Source: Akanthomyces muscarius | Taxonomy: Eukaryota > Ascomycota > Sordariomycetes > Hypocreales > Cordycipitaceae | Length of the DNA: 64,000 nt | Assembly: GCF_028009165.1 (NCBI RefSeq) | Contig: NC_079241.1 | Location: forward strand, 1,240,001-1,304,000 | Direction: 5' to 3' | In this document: piece after piece, positions 44,294 through 57,152 of the stretch | How the letters are laid out: each line of letters opens with the position of its first letter | Position numbering within the stretch: position 1 is the stretch's first letter | Program-made: the position numbers and the translations under genes | The notes under the pieces: model-generated | What the model was told of the DNA's origin: nothing | The model's input: the letters and a program-made list of their open reading frames with translations, nothing else | Databases searched by the model: none

Positions 44294-45847
44294 ATGAAGG
44301 CCGCCGCCGCGACCGTGACGGCGCTGCTGTCCGCGTCTGCCACCGCGCAGTACGTGCTCATGGACTTTGAAAAGAGGCCGCACAGCAACCTGCAGCGTCG
44401 AGCCTCGAGCGTTGAATCCGACATCTCCAACCTCAGACAGGACGGAGGGTACTTTATTGATGTCACCGTTGGCACTCCCGGCCAAAAATTCTCTCTCCAG
44501 CTCGACACTGGCAGTAGTGATGTATGGGTACCTTCGAGCGGATCATCGGCCTGCCAGGCCAAGAGTGACAAAATCACCCGACCCGGTGAGAGTGACGGCT
44601 GCTCCAAGGGCTCCTGTAAGCCATGATCCTTCAGAACTGCATCGTGCCATCGATGCAACACCGGGACCTGTCTCTTGCTAACGCAGCTCGCAGTCACCTC
44701 CAGCAAATCGAGCACCTTCCAACCTTTCGATGAAGGCACTTTTCAGATTCAATACGTCGACAAGAGCAGTGCAAAGGGCTCATACTTTCTCGACTCCTTC
44801 GAGCTTGGCGGTGTTACCATCAAGAACCTGACCATGGGCCTCGCCGAAGAGACGGATATCCCCTTCGGCCTGGTTGGCATTGGCTACAAGGGCAACGAGG
44901 CCTCTCTCCAGACGGTGAGAGACACGTACCCCAATCTGCCCATTGCTATGCAGACCTCTGGCAACATCAAGACGGTTGCCTACAGCCTCTGGCTCAACGA
45001 TCTGGACGCGAGCAAGGGAAACCTGCTTTTCGGCGCCATTGACACCGAAAAATACCAAGGCGACTTGGCCCGCCTCGACCTTTTGCCCAGCGGCGGCACA
45101 ACTGGCCAGGTTGTCGAGTTCAACGTGCCCTTGACCTCCGTCGGTGGCTACAGCTCGTCTGGCTCCGATTCCTTCTCCTCTTCTAGCTTCCCGATCACCG
45201 CCCTTCTCGATTCTGGCACCACCCTCTCATACCTCCCCACGGACATCACCAATCAGATCTGGAACGAAGTCGGTGCCGCCTATTCCCAAGACCTCGGAGT
45301 CGCCGTTGTGCCCTGCACTTACTCTACTAGCAAGGCCTACTTGTCATTTGGCTTTGGTGGCAGCCAGGGACCTCGCATCAACGTCACCATGGACGAGCTT
45401 GTGCTGGAGCAGGCTGGGGTCACCATCTCCACTGGCAGACACAAAAGTACTCCTGGTTGTACGTTTGGCATCCAGGCCCAGCCCGCCAGCAGTGACGGTT
45501 CCGCAAGCTCCTACCTCCTCGGCGACAGCTTCTTACGCTCCGCCTACGTCGTTTACGACCTGGAGAACAACCAAGTCGCCATTGCCCCGACCAAGTTCAA
45601 CGCAAGCGCCTCCAACGTCGTTCCCTTCCCCTCCAAGGGCGCCACCATTCCCTCGTCTACCCCCGTGGCGGGCGCTAACACCACTACGAGCGGCAGCGGC
45701 AGCAGTGGAACCCCTGGCTACGATGCCTCATCTGGCTTCCAGAGCGAGAGCGGCGAGAGCGGCGCTACCGCCATTGGCCTCTCTGCTCTCGGGCTGGTCG
45801 CCGTGTCCATGTCAACCTTTTTCGCCGTTCTTGCAAGTGCCATCTAG
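44294..45847 (+). CDS. Secreted pepsin-type aspartyl protease with a GPI-type C-terminus (yapsin-like)
   Basis: Exons 44294-44615 and 44694-45847 give 491 residues. MKAAAATVTALLSASATAQ is a signal peptide; a dibasic site (LQRR) at about residue 36 may end the propeptide. The catalytic aspartates are Asp71 (DTGSSDVW) and Asp280 (DSGTTLSYLP). Tyr in IQYVDKSSAKGSY is the likely flap region. After the catalytic domain (ends near YDLENNQVAIAPTKFN) comes a Ser/Thr/Gly-rich stalk and a final hydrophobic tail (ATAIGLSALGLVAVSMSTFF), the usual GPI-anchor pattern. Such enzymes act at the plasma membrane or wall on secreted proteins. Two near acceptors exist for the intron; only the one at 44693 keeps the frame. 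Confidence 0.9.
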
Positions 45848-46243
45848 CCATTGATTTGATCATTGAGATCTTTGCTTGTTTTTTTCAAAGGCCATTTTGT
45901 ATATCCAGTCCTAGTCGTGGAGCGAGACTTGCCGGCGTTGGGCTTTTACGTAAAAATGTTGGTTTATGCATCGCAATATAGATACACGTTTTATTTCCAA
46001 AGATAGATGAATATGAATTAGCGGTACAATTATTACCTCAAAACTCACCTTTTCATCCTTTTTATTACAACTGCATGACATGTTCAGCCTTTCTCTCTCA
46101 CGAGGTAGTGCTGTCGCGCTAGCACGTGCAGTGCTGATGGAGTGGCCTGTCTGCCGCTTCCCCTGGCAGAAAAAAGTTTCCAGGGACTTGGCGCCACTGC
46201 TCTCAAGCACGACAATCATTTTGGTTGCGGACAATTTCGCAAC
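45848..46243. other. Intergenic region between tandem genes
   Basis: 396 bp with the 3' flank of the aspartyl protease and the short promoter of MEF1. No gene seen. Confidence 0.5.
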
Positions 46244-48737
46244 ATGAGGGTTCTCAGCTCTGTCAGATGGCTTAATTGCCGTCTGATCTCTGATTCTTCG
46301 AGAGCCTCCGCCGGGTTCCGTGATTTTAAGGTCGCTGGAGCGCCTTTCAACGCCCGGCGCGCATTCAGCCAGTCCAGCACCCGCCACGGAGCGGCGCAAG
46401 ATGCGTGAGTATTTCGTCCTCGGCCTGGTGTATGCAATACCTGTCTGGCTGCGGCTACTAACTTGATTCAATTGCATAGTCTGAAGAAGGCGCAAGAAGA
46501 TGCTGCCAGTCTGACACCCGAGTACGTCGCCGCCAACATGTCCGGCGAGGAGGCTGCTCGCCTCTCCCGAGTGCGAAACATTGGTATCGCCGTACGTGCC
46601 CGAAACCCCTGGGAACCCTATCACACCGAGTTGTAGTTTCTAACATTGCTTCTAGGCGCACATTGACTCCGGCAAGACGACTGTCACCGAGCGCGTTCTA
46701 TTCTACACCGGCCGAATCAAGGCGATCCACGAAGTCCGCGGCAAGGATTCTGTCGGCGCCAAGATGGACTCTATGGATCTCGAGCGAGAAAAGGGCATTA
46801 CGATTCAGTCCGCCGCGACCTTTTGCGACTGGAAAAAGACGGAAGACGGAAAAGAGGAGACCTACCACTTCAACCTGATTGACACCCCCGGCCATATCGA
46901 CTTTACCATCGAGGTTGAGCGTGCCCTGCGCGTCCTCGATGGCGCCGTCATGATTCTGTGTGCTGTCAGCGGCGTCCAGTCGCAGACCATTACCGTCGAT
47001 CGCCAGATGAAGCGCTACGACGTCCCCCGTATCTCCTTTGTCAACAAGATGGACCGCATGGGCGCGAACCCCTGGAAGGCCGTCGAGCAGATCAACACCA
47101 AGCTCAAGATGCCCGCCGCCGCCATCCAGATCCCCATTGGCGCCGAGGACGAGTTCCAGGGCGTCGTGGACCTGATTGAGCGCAAGGCCATGTACTTTGA
47201 GGCGCCCCGCGGCACCAAGATCCGCATCGAGGACAAGATCCCCGCCAACCTCCAGGATCTCGTCGAGGAGAAGCGCCAGGTCCTGATTGAGAAGCTCGCC
47301 GATGTCGACGACGAGATTGCCGAAATCTTCCTCGAGGAGCAGGAGCCTACCATTGACCAGATCAAGGCTGCCATCCGCCGCGCCACCATTGCCCGCAAGT
47401 TCTCGCCCGTCGTCATGGGCTCCGCCCTCGCCGACAAGGCGGTCCAGCCCATGCTCGACGCCGTATGCGACTACCTGCCCAACCCGGGCCAGATTGAGAA
47501 CACGGCGCTCGACAAGCTCCGTGACGAAAAGACGGTCAAGCTCGTGCCCTACAACTCGCTCCCCTTTGTCGGCCTCGCCTTCAAGCTCGAGGAGAACAAC
47601 TACGGCCAGCTCACCTACATCCGCGTCTACCAGGGCACCCTCAACAAGGGCACCTACCTCTTCAACAGCCGCACCGACAAGAAGGTCCGCATTCCTCGCA
47701 TCGTCCGCATGCACTCCAACGAGATGGAGGACGTCAGCGAGGTTGGCGCCGGTGAAATCTGCGCCGTCTTTGGCGTCGACTGCGCCTCTGGCGACACCTT
47801 CACCGACGGCGGCCTGCCGTACACGATGACGTCCATGTTTGTTCCCGACGCCGTCATGTCTCTGTCCATCAAGCCGAAGCGCACCACCGACGCCGACAAC
47901 TTCTCCAAGGCCATGAACCGCTTCCAGCGCGAGGACCCGACGTTCCGCGTCCACGTCGACGCCGAGAGCGAGGAGACCATCATCTCCGGCATGGGCGAGC
48001 TCCATCTCGAGGTGTACGTCGAGCGCCTCAAGCGCGAGTACAAGACCGAGTGCGTCACCGGCCAGCCCCGCGTCGCCTACCGCGAGACCATCTCCCGCCA
48101 CGCCGACTTTGACTTTCTCTTCAAGCGCCAGTCGGGCGGCCCTGGTGACTACGCCCGCGTCGTCGGCTACATCGAGCCCAACGACGACCCGAGCGAGAAC
48201 TTTTACGAGAGCCAGGTCGTCGGCGGCACCATCCCCGACAAGTTCCTCACGGCCTGCGCCAAGGGCTTCGAGCTCGCGGCCGACAAGGGCCCGCTGCTCG
48301 GCCACCGCGTCATCGGCACCCGCATGATCATCAACGACGGCGCCACCCACGTTACCGACTCGTCCGACCACGCCTTCAGCCTCGCCACGCAGATGGCCTT
48401 CCGCAAGACCTTCCCCGAGGCCGGTGGCCAGGTGCTCGAGCCGCTGATGAAGACGACCATTACCGCGCCCAACGAGTTCCAGGGCGCCATTCTCATGCTC
48501 ATGAACAAGCGCAACGCCATTGTGCACGACACCGACATTGGCACCGAGGACTTTACCCTCACCTGCGACTGCAGCCTGAATGCCATGTTTGGCTTCAGCT
48601 CCCAGCTGCGCGCCGCCACCCAGGGCAAGGGCGAGTTCAGCATGGAGTTTAGCCACTACGCCCCCGCGCCACCGCATCTGCAAAAGGAGCTGGTGGCCAA
48701 GTACGAGGCTGAGCTCGACGCGAAGCGTTCAAAGTAA
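46244..48737 (+). CDS. MEF1: Mitochondrial translation elongation factor G1
   Basis: Exons 46244-46404, 46480-46591 and 46656-48737 give 784 residues. The N-terminus ([20 protein letters not shown] to [12 protein letters not shown]) is a mitochondrial presequence. The GTPase motifs are G1 AHIDSGKTT at 92-100, switch I with [20 protein letters not shown]3 DTPGH at 167-171 and G4 NKMD at 221-224. Domain II, domain IV ([20 protein letters not shown]) and the C-terminal domain V ([20 protein letters not shown]) are complete. EF-G1 drives translocation on mitochondrial ribosomes; the paralogue EF-G2 (Mef2) acts in recycling. The full-length match with an intact G1-type start favours Mef1. Both introns have CTAAC branch sites close to the acceptor. 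Strong codon bias fits high expression. Confidence 0.96.
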
Positions 48738-49126
48738 ACGAAATCAAGAGTTGTGTTTTTGCTGGAAATTTGAGCTGCGAACAGAGCGCTCAGATTCTCC
48801 AACTTGTACCATTATGGCGCTGGGCTGTACAAAAGAAGAAGAAGTTGCACGATTCACAGAAATAACCCTTCTCTCGTCCAAAAGTTGAAATTTGTACTTT
48901 ATATAACGGTTTTTTTCGGAGGGAGTAACACAAGCCAAATTAGAGTCGGATATTGTGGCATATAGAACTACAATAGAGAAACATTATACACAAGAATTGC
49001 TACCACTGTTCAGACCAATGTGCGGGAGAGACAAACTTGAAAGCTGGCTTTTACACAAAAGTATATCGCTTTTTATTGACCTATTTTTCTACTCCAATAC
49101 ACGACAAGCTGTTGCAAGTCTCACAC
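48738..49126. other. Convergent 3' flanks, no gene
   Basis: 389 bp of AT-rich sequence between the stops of MEF1 (forward) and the homoisocitrate dehydrogenase gene (reverse). Confidence 0.5.
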
Positions 49127-50302
<1,176 letters not shown>

Positions 50303-51531
50303 GGCTGCTGTTGACTTGAATCGAGAGACCAGGTGTGTTGAGCTACAGAGAGAGAAAAAAAAGGTGTTTCGGTATTCGTAGAAAAATGTCACCATTGACT
50401 TTTCCCCCTCGGCTGCCGACCTCGGATCCGGCTGTGGAGCAGAGACCCTGTCGCAACCGTTAGGTAAGCTTCAATCGACTGCAAGAGATGCATGTGAATG
50501 AAAAAAATTCATCTATTTAAATGATGTGCATGTGTATCATATCAAGCCATATATTAATTGCTTGCTTCTTGCCTATGCGGCAGTTTTCCAGCTGCGATGC
50601 TGCTGGTAAGCAGCCTGCTGCTGCTTTACAGCTAGCCGTTCTCCAGACTAAATTACAAGCGGCTCATGACAGAACTAGATCTAACTATGATCTTGTGGAG
50701 GTTCATCGGACCGAATCCAAGAATGCAATCACACACCTCATGGTGTAATTATCTCAATAGCTTCTCGTGTCCATTGCATCGCCATGTTATTTGGCAGCAG
50801 TTGCATCAACGCCTTGGCGCTGGTCGTCACTCAGAGCTGCCGGTGCCGGCCCAGCGGAGTCGGGTGAGGTCCTGGTTCCGGGCCATGTCCTCTTCCAACA
50901 AACACGGGGACCTCATACACCAAAAATTGGCAGTACGCACAGGGTCTGAACTCGAACCCACCGTTTGAAGATTTTTGGCGCTACACATATATTATTGTGT
51001 AGTCTGAGCTCATATACGACAAGTGAGCAACCTCGGCGCAGGACCAACCCTGCAGGACTAATAAGTCAGTATCTTGTCTTCTTCACGTTGGGCTAACGAG
51101 TAACGGCCGCGTTTCCTCCTCAAATCGGCGCTTGCGCTGCATGAGAAATACAGTCCGCATTTGAAGTCTTCGCTGTATCCAGATGCATGGAATTATTACA
51201 CCTGTCTTCTATCAACTTGTATGGCTAAATAAATGCGATCTTGCTTCTAAGGCCGCGTTACAGTATCAATGCACATGGGATTCAATCTGATCGCCAACCC
51301 ATATTTGTCGAAACAATGGTACAGATCGGGAAAGCCATCAAAAAGCATGCTACTTTGATGTGTTTCAATGATTTTGTGTCGTTGAGACTTTGCCTATGAC
51401 TGTGCGGCTGCAGAGCAGAAACGTTGGCCAACATCCAGCATGTACAATTGACAGAGGACTATACCGTGTAAACTGTATCGGCAATGCGGACACTAGCACA
51501 ACTTATACTCTACCACTTGCTTTAACCATAA

Positions 51532-52390
51532 ATGAAGCATGTGACCAAGTTCAACCCCAGCCCCGCCGATCCCACCGTACATTGCCGTCTTCCGCCCGAG
51601 AGGCAACTGCATTCTGGAGCTGTGTCCGCTTGTGTACTCGGTATACCGATACAGACCTAGTCTCGCTGCAACAGTGCATTCGTTACTTTGTTTGCGAGGA
51701 CTGGACTCATTCATATTCTTTAGCGCATAAAGTACCAGACTTGGTTTTTGCGGTGTCAGTGGCCATTGGCTGTATCTCGGGCATTCTCGACTACATTGGG
51801 AGCTCACGCTGTACTGCAACTCCTTTCAGTTTTCAGCATCCATGCTACTAAGAAGTAAGGCCTTTTCCAAGAATTTGCATATGTCTGTCAAAGTGGCGCG
51901 AATCGGGAGCGACTGTAGTCTGCCTTACCTCTGCGCCACTATACTCTTGCGCTGCCATATATATGAGCCTTGCCAACACGATCGAAGACCTGGCCCCCGA
52001 GTTTTCGCGTGTGCGGCCAAATATTCTGTATTGGTGTTTTACCCCAATATAATTAACATCCCTGATTATTCAATCTGTCCGCGTCGCATTGACAATAAGC
52101 TCGCAGGGCACGAGTGCGGCGGAGATCAAGGTGGTCCTGACTGGGCTGGTTCTGCAGGTATTGACCATCTGCATCTTTTGCGGTCTCATGGCGGACTATA
52201 TGCGCTGATATGCCAAGCCGTTCGGGCGAGAGCGGCGTTTGAGTTCACAATGGAAGCAGCCTTTCGTGTTTCTTTGGGCTGCAAATTTTCTCATAGCCAT
52301 CCGCTGCATATACCGGGTTGTCGAGCTCAATCAGGATCACAGAGGGAAACTCGTGCGGGCCGAGGCATTGTTCATTGCTTTGGAGGGAGT
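51532..52390 (+). pseudogene. RTA1-family membrane protein, inactivated
   Basis: The N-terminal signature is readable as RGNCILELCPLVYSVYRYRP then SLAATV (about 51602-51675), the usual extracellular start of fungal RTA1-like proteins. After frameshifts, VFAVSVAIGCISGILDYIGS (about 51748-51810) matches the second membrane region. A later part reads LIIQSVRVALTISSQGTSAA, EIKVVLTGLVLQVLTICIFC, then a TGA at 52206-52208, then PFVFLWAANFLIAIRCIYRV and VELNQDHRGKLVRAEALFIA, ending at a good donor (GTAAGT) at 52391. The last exon was not found. RTA1-like proteins are seven-helix membrane proteins linked to lipid translocation and resistance to toxic compounds. At least two frameshifts and two stops make this a dead copy. 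TGA for CGA fits C-to-T decay. Confidence 0.65.
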
Positions 52391-53284
52391 GTAAGTGCAG
52401 TTAGCGTGACACCAAAATTTCGAGCCTGGGCGGCCACCAATTGGGCTGGGCTTGTCTTGGCCTTTGTGCATGCGCTGGCCATTGGGCAGACAAGGCGCAT
52501 GTTCGGACGAGCAAGCGTAACTGAGAAGAGGCACCCGCATTCAGCGTGGAACTGTACGACGTGCGGCTTATGGGGATCGTGCATAGGGCAGCGCGCGCCC
52601 TTGCAGTAGTGGTGCAAAGCTTTGGGGTCGCGATGTGGCGGGATCTAGCTCGGGGCCGGGCATCGCTAGAAGAACAGGCTGTACGTGGTTATTGGCTGGC
52701 TGCGGGACGCTGATCCACGGAACGCAGGCCGAGCACCGGGTAGCAACACTTTGTCGTCATGCGTTTGGGCACGCTTTCATTTACTGCTTCCATGAGCCTC
52801 AACATTACTTCTGGCCAGTGCGCCTCTTTCTGATGCAAAGTCTTGTTCGTACTGATAAACTCGAGAATGAGACCCAGGAACGTGGCATGCTAACCTTGTC
52901 TTGTACAATGCCAAGTGGAGGACCGGTTAAATTGCGAGACATTGGGACGTCGTCTTCGAAACAGGACAAAGTCATGGCAGCGGAGGCTTGCGGGCGCCAT
53001 GGAAACGGCGGATCCACTGGAGTATTGTTTACATGTGCGGCGGCATTATCTGTGGTAGACATGGAGACGACGGAGACGGATGCAGTAATGTTGATGGCGA
53101 TGGTATAAGTGAAGATGTAAAGTCAAACGAAGCCGATGAATGGGAAATGGGTTGTCAGCTGGCAGCAGGTCCGGTTGCACAGGCACGCGGACGCGGAGTA
53201 CCTGCATTGGCACAGACCGTGCAGTCGCCGTGGGACGGTTACAGTGCGGTGCCAGTTGTTTGGGCCTGCACCTTGGCTACCAAG

Positions 53285-53309
53285 CTACCTACCTAGGTAC
53301 CTAGGTACC
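53285..53309. repeat. Palindromic ACCTAGGT/GGTACC repeat
   Basis: CTACCTACCTAGGTACCTAG followed by GTACC: overlapping palindromes (CCTAGG, GGTACC). A related TAGGTAGG element is at 43811-43840. Both are in upstream regions of forward-strand genes. Confidence 0.75.
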
Positions 53310-54055
53310 GATTATTCAGGTACCCGAGCCCATTGTTCCCCGCCCAAGGTTCGTTCACAAGCGGACGGACGCGCTTTGTTAACCTCTTTTGCCTCTGTAC
53401 TAGTTCGTGCTCTGTATTTACTTTGTACTGCCATTTACCAGAGCAACTCGCTCGACGTTAATTTGTGCCCCGGCTAAATCGATTACCTCACTTGCCCACG
53501 GGGCAATTGACCTAATAAAAGAAGATCCCTGCCGTCAGCCTACTGAGTATTCAGTTAGGCTCCCTTGTCCCGCTGGTGCCTCAACTGAGCAACCCCTGAT
53601 TTTCCAGGTGCTTGTGACCCGCGTCGAGGCGCGCCACCTTGCACTAGGTAAATTTATTATATCCTCCCCTCGCCTGCAGGCCAGGCCGCCGCACCCACCC
53701 GGCTGCATCTCACCGCGCCATACGGATACCTGACCTTACTCCGTGCCAACTCCAAAACCGCTCCCACACACACTACCGCTCCTCCGTGCCGTGCATCCCT
53801 TGCTCCCGAAGCTTGTCTGGAACTTGGATCTCCCTCCTGTCATCCGTTCATCATTTCTCGGTAGGCTTAACTCTGTTCACCTATATCCGGCCGTGTACTG
53901 GAGTCACCGTCACCTCTCCCCCCCTCATTTCCCAGTCTGTGCCCACCTCCCAAAGACACCACAATACCCGCCGCATACCGGATAGACACAATCACGCATC
54001 GTCTGGCACCGAATTCGCGGGTCCCTGCGAGGACGCCACGTCCACCATCGTCGCC

Positions 54056-56205
54056 ATGAGCCAGGTCAAGAACCTGCGTGCCATGTTTGAAAGCAAAGGC
54101 GACTCCAGCCCGCCAGATAGCAGAGGTCGCTCTCCAACAGGTGGCTCAACCCCAGCACCACCACTGCCCTTTTGGCCGCCCACGCAAGCAGCATCTCCAT
54201 CCGGCACCCATATCAAGCCGCGACACTCCAATTGCCCCCACGGCAGCATCGGTGCCTGGGTTATGCATATTGTTGGTTCGGTTGTGGCACGCAGAGACGG
54301 CTGCTCGCTTGCTGCGCTACCAAACCCTGATCGCTGGCGTACAGTACACTGGGCTAACACACAATCTCTCCATTAGCAGCTTCATCCACTTCCGAAGCTC
54401 CCAGACCTCTTTCAAAAATCAGAACCAACTTTGTTGCCGTAGAAAAAGACGGCCGCATCGGACTGAAACGAGACCAGAGCGGCGATTCCAGCGTCTCCCG
54501 ACGACGTCTCAGCAACGACACAGAGCCCAGTCTCTATCGCACAAGAAGCAAAATGTCCACCCAAGACGATTCTGTCAGAACACCCGCCGCCGAGTCTATC
54601 CCTGAGGCTCCGGATGCTGTTGAGGTTGCCACCGAGCAGCCCAGCAACATCTCCGAAAATTCAGGCAATTCTCCCGCGAAACCCAAGGATGCGACTCCGG
54701 CCAAACCCGCCGCCGCTTCACGTCCCAGTGTGACACCTTCCAAAACAGCGACCAAGCCTGCCGCATCCAAGACAGAACCTATGAAGCGACCGGCCACCAA
54801 GCCCGTCGCACCGACAAGGGCTACCGGTGGCACCGCAAAGAAGCCAGCTCCTGTCAAGACTGGAACCAATGACGCGGGCTTCGTCAAACCCAAGCCAAAG
54901 TCCCCTACGAAGCCCGTCCATCTGCCGTCGTCGCTAATGGCTCCGACAGCTGCTTCTGCCCACAAGGGCGGAGCAGCTCGACAGTCGAATCTGCCCCAAT
55001 CCGCCAGCGCGCATGCTGTTGGTAGCTCTACTGCTTCTAAGCCTGTGAAGCGCCAGAGCTCTGTAGCAAACCGTCAACGACCAAGCCTTGGAGTTCCCTC
55101 CACTAGCAAGCCCCCACAAGAGCCTGCGTCTAGCAAGAGAGCAAGCCATGTTGACGAGGGGTTCCTTGCGCGTATGATGCGTCCTACTGCAGCGTCATCG
55201 AGCAAGACGACAGACAAGGGTGCTCCTACTACTCCACCAAAGAAGACGGCACCACGCACTTCGAATGTTGGCGCCGAGAACGTGAAGCGCACTGTCAAGA
55301 GCCCAGTGGCTAATCGTGCCGGCTCTGCTGCTCGCTCTAGAGAAGCTACTTCTCGTGCTGAAAAAGCCGCGACAAAGCCCCCAACCACGAAGAAGACATC
55401 TTCCGTAACCAAGGCGGCCGCCGCGCCCGCGGCCGCGGCTACCGCGGCTGTCGCTGGTGCTGCTGCTGTTGCCTCCAAGGTGCTTCCTGACTCAGCTACG
55501 TCTAAGCTGGCTGACAAGCTTCAAGATCTCGGAATCGAGGAACCAAAGGAAGAATTGAAGAGGGGATCAGCGCCCGAGCGTACCTCTGAGCCCGAAGCTC
55601 ACCCGGTGCCCGAACCAGTTGTGCCTGAGCCCGAAGCCACAACGATTGCTGAAGCCGCTTCCGCTGAAGAGGTTGAGCCCGAGATCGAGCCCGAGATCGA
55701 AACTAGAGCTGAGCCTGAAACTGTCGAGGAGTATGCGGAGGAGCCCGAAACCATTGAAGATACCCACCCTGATGTCGAAGAGAAGCACGAAATCGCTCCC
55801 GTTGAGGAGATTGAGGAGCCTGAGCCTGTCGCCGAGGAGAAGGGGCTTGTTGCAAAGGATATTATTCAAGAGCCAGTCATCGAGGAGGACCTCCATGCCC
55901 GGGAAGAGCCCGCGCCTCTTGAGGAGGCTGCTCTCGAAGCCGCCCAGGTCGAGACTGCTGAGGAGGCGATTGATATTGCCGAGGAGGCGGACAAGCACTC
56001 TGCCAGTCTCGACAATATCGTCAAGCCCGAAGAGCCCGTCGTTGAGCACCCCGCCGCCAAGGAGAGCGCTGTTGGCAATGGCCACGTTAGCAAGCTTGAC
56101 CCCGTTGTCGACGCTGAGCCTGCCTCGACCGTCCCCAAGCTCCCCGAAACCACCCCTGAGCACGCCGAGGAGGTCATCGGCGAGGATGCTGACACGGCTG
56201 CATAG
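54056..56205 (+). CDS. Long disordered Ala/Pro/Glu-rich protein, conserved N-terminal motifs
   Basis: Exons 54056-54140 and 54377-56205 give 637 residues. Exon 1 encodes MSQVKNLRAMFESKGDSSPP and DSRGRSPT, a start I know from uncharacterised Pezizomycotina proteins. Exon 2 begins AASSTSEAPRPLSKIRTNFV, then AVEKDGRIGLKRDQSGDSSV and SRRRLSNDTEPSLYRTRSK, equally characteristic. The rest is low-complexity: Lys/Pro/Ala/Thr-rich and basic to about residue 380 (with a short conserved-looking SHVDEGFLARMMRPTAASSS), then an Ala run and a very acidic Glu/Pro/Val-rich tail. No enzyme domain. The family is sometimes labelled mucin-like, which means little. The 236-nt intron has a weak donor (GTGGCT) but a good branch site and acceptor. 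A start at the later ATG (54553) would lose the conserved part. Confidence 0.8.
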
Positions 56206-56651
56206 AGCAAACGGTGGCATTGCTGCATTTGATTTTTTACATGTCTTCTTTTTGGGCTGGGCTGTGTTGGGCAGACAGCTTTTATCTGGTGTCTGGCGAT
56301 GTCCCACGAGGGCTTTTTGGGGTTGAAGTTTTTAAAAAACCTGTAGAAATATTCCCTGTTAGACACGGCGACTTAACACATTTAATACCAAGCGATTCTC
56401 AAGCGATTGCTGTACAATACAAGTAAACGTGCAGTTCGTGCTCCTCGCGAATCGCTAGCTTTGTAGTATAATGATGTATTGGTGTATTTTTATGTCGATG
56501 TCTATTCGTACAATGACCTGCCGATTTTGTACACAGCTATGATACATGATTGAAATCGCGCAGTCTAAATGACGCTGATCCTCGCTCCGCCCATATGTTT
56601 CCTCTCATGCTCTGCTTCTCCAACCCTCCTCCAAACTTTGCAGTTTCTCGT
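56206..56651. other. Convergent 3' flanks, no gene
   Basis: 446 bp between the stops of the disordered-protein gene and the uS8m gene. AT-rich, no coding signal. Confidence 0.5.
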
Positions 56652-57152
56652 CTATGAGACACGGCACATGAGCGTGCCGCCCACCTTTTTCGCCAGCGCC
56701 TCCCTCGCCTCGAGCACGCCCTCGGACGTCTCCAGGAACAGGCACTCGCCGAGCGTGAGCCCCTGGACGACGCCGGCGGCGGCGAGCTTGGTCGGGAAGC
56801 CGCGGACCAGGCGCGCGAGCTCCTCGGGGCGGACCGTCACGCGCCGCGACGGCGTGCTCAGCGCGCGGCACGCGCCCAGCACGGGCTTGCTGTCCCAGTA
56901 CTTGAGCCCCAGCCATAGCCGGCGGCTGGCGACGTTGGCCGTCGTCACGGGCTCCATGGGCTTGCTGAGCATCTCCTCCTCGGACGGCGGGTGCGGGCCC
57001 GCGCGGTACACCGACGACAGGAAGCCGGCGCGGTGCAGCGCCGTGGCGAGGTGCATGCTGTGCTTGGTGCTGCGGATCGAGGTCAGGCCCAGCTTGGCCT
57101 TGGAGGCGTTTTGCAGGTGCGAGCACATGTCGACGAGCGTCTTGAGCGACAT
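56652..57152 (-). CDS. Mitochondrial ribosomal protein uS8m (MRPS8)
   Basis: 166 residues, one exon, start at 57152. The N-terminus MSLKTLVDMCSHLQNASKAK followed by LGLTSIRSTKHSMHLATALH is the usual beginning of fungal mitochondrial S8. The central part contains GFLSSVYRAGPHPPS and RRLWLGLKYWDSKPVLGACR. The C-terminal S8 core reads ALSTPSRRVTVRPEELARLV then GLTLGECLFLETSEGVLEAR and ends GGTLMCRVS. S8 binds small-subunit rRNA and helps assemble the central domain. As often in this family, there is no cleavable presequence; targeting is internal. Confidence 0.9.
   Translation of the reverse strand: MSLKTLVDMCSHLQNASKAKLGLTSIRSTKHSMHLATALHRAGFLSSVYRAGPHPPSEEEMLSKPMEPVTTANVASRRLWLGLKYWDSKPVLGACRALSTPSRRVTVRPEELARLVRGFPTKLAAAGVVQGLTLGECLFLETSEGVLEAREALAKKVGGTLMCRVS

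Larger units (their letters stand above)
50303..54055. other. 3.75-kb region with an RTA1 pseudogene and no intact gene
   Basis: Apart from the RTA1 remnant (51532-52390) and a palindromic repeat (53285-53309), nothing gene-like was found. The last 450 bases before 54056 are CCA/CT-rich and look like the promoter and leader of the disordered-protein gene. Confidence 0.5.

Noticed and set aside
46698..48683. A 661-codon open frame antisense to MEF1
   Set aside because: It is a shadow of a highly codon-biased GC3-rich gene. Its sequence is the Val/Leu/Gly/Asp-rich composition typical of such shadows.
50940..50975. A tRNA-like GGTTCGAGTTC on the reverse strand
   Set aside because: No matching T-stem, anticodon stem or acceptor stem can be formed around it. 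No tRNA gene was found anywhere in the window.
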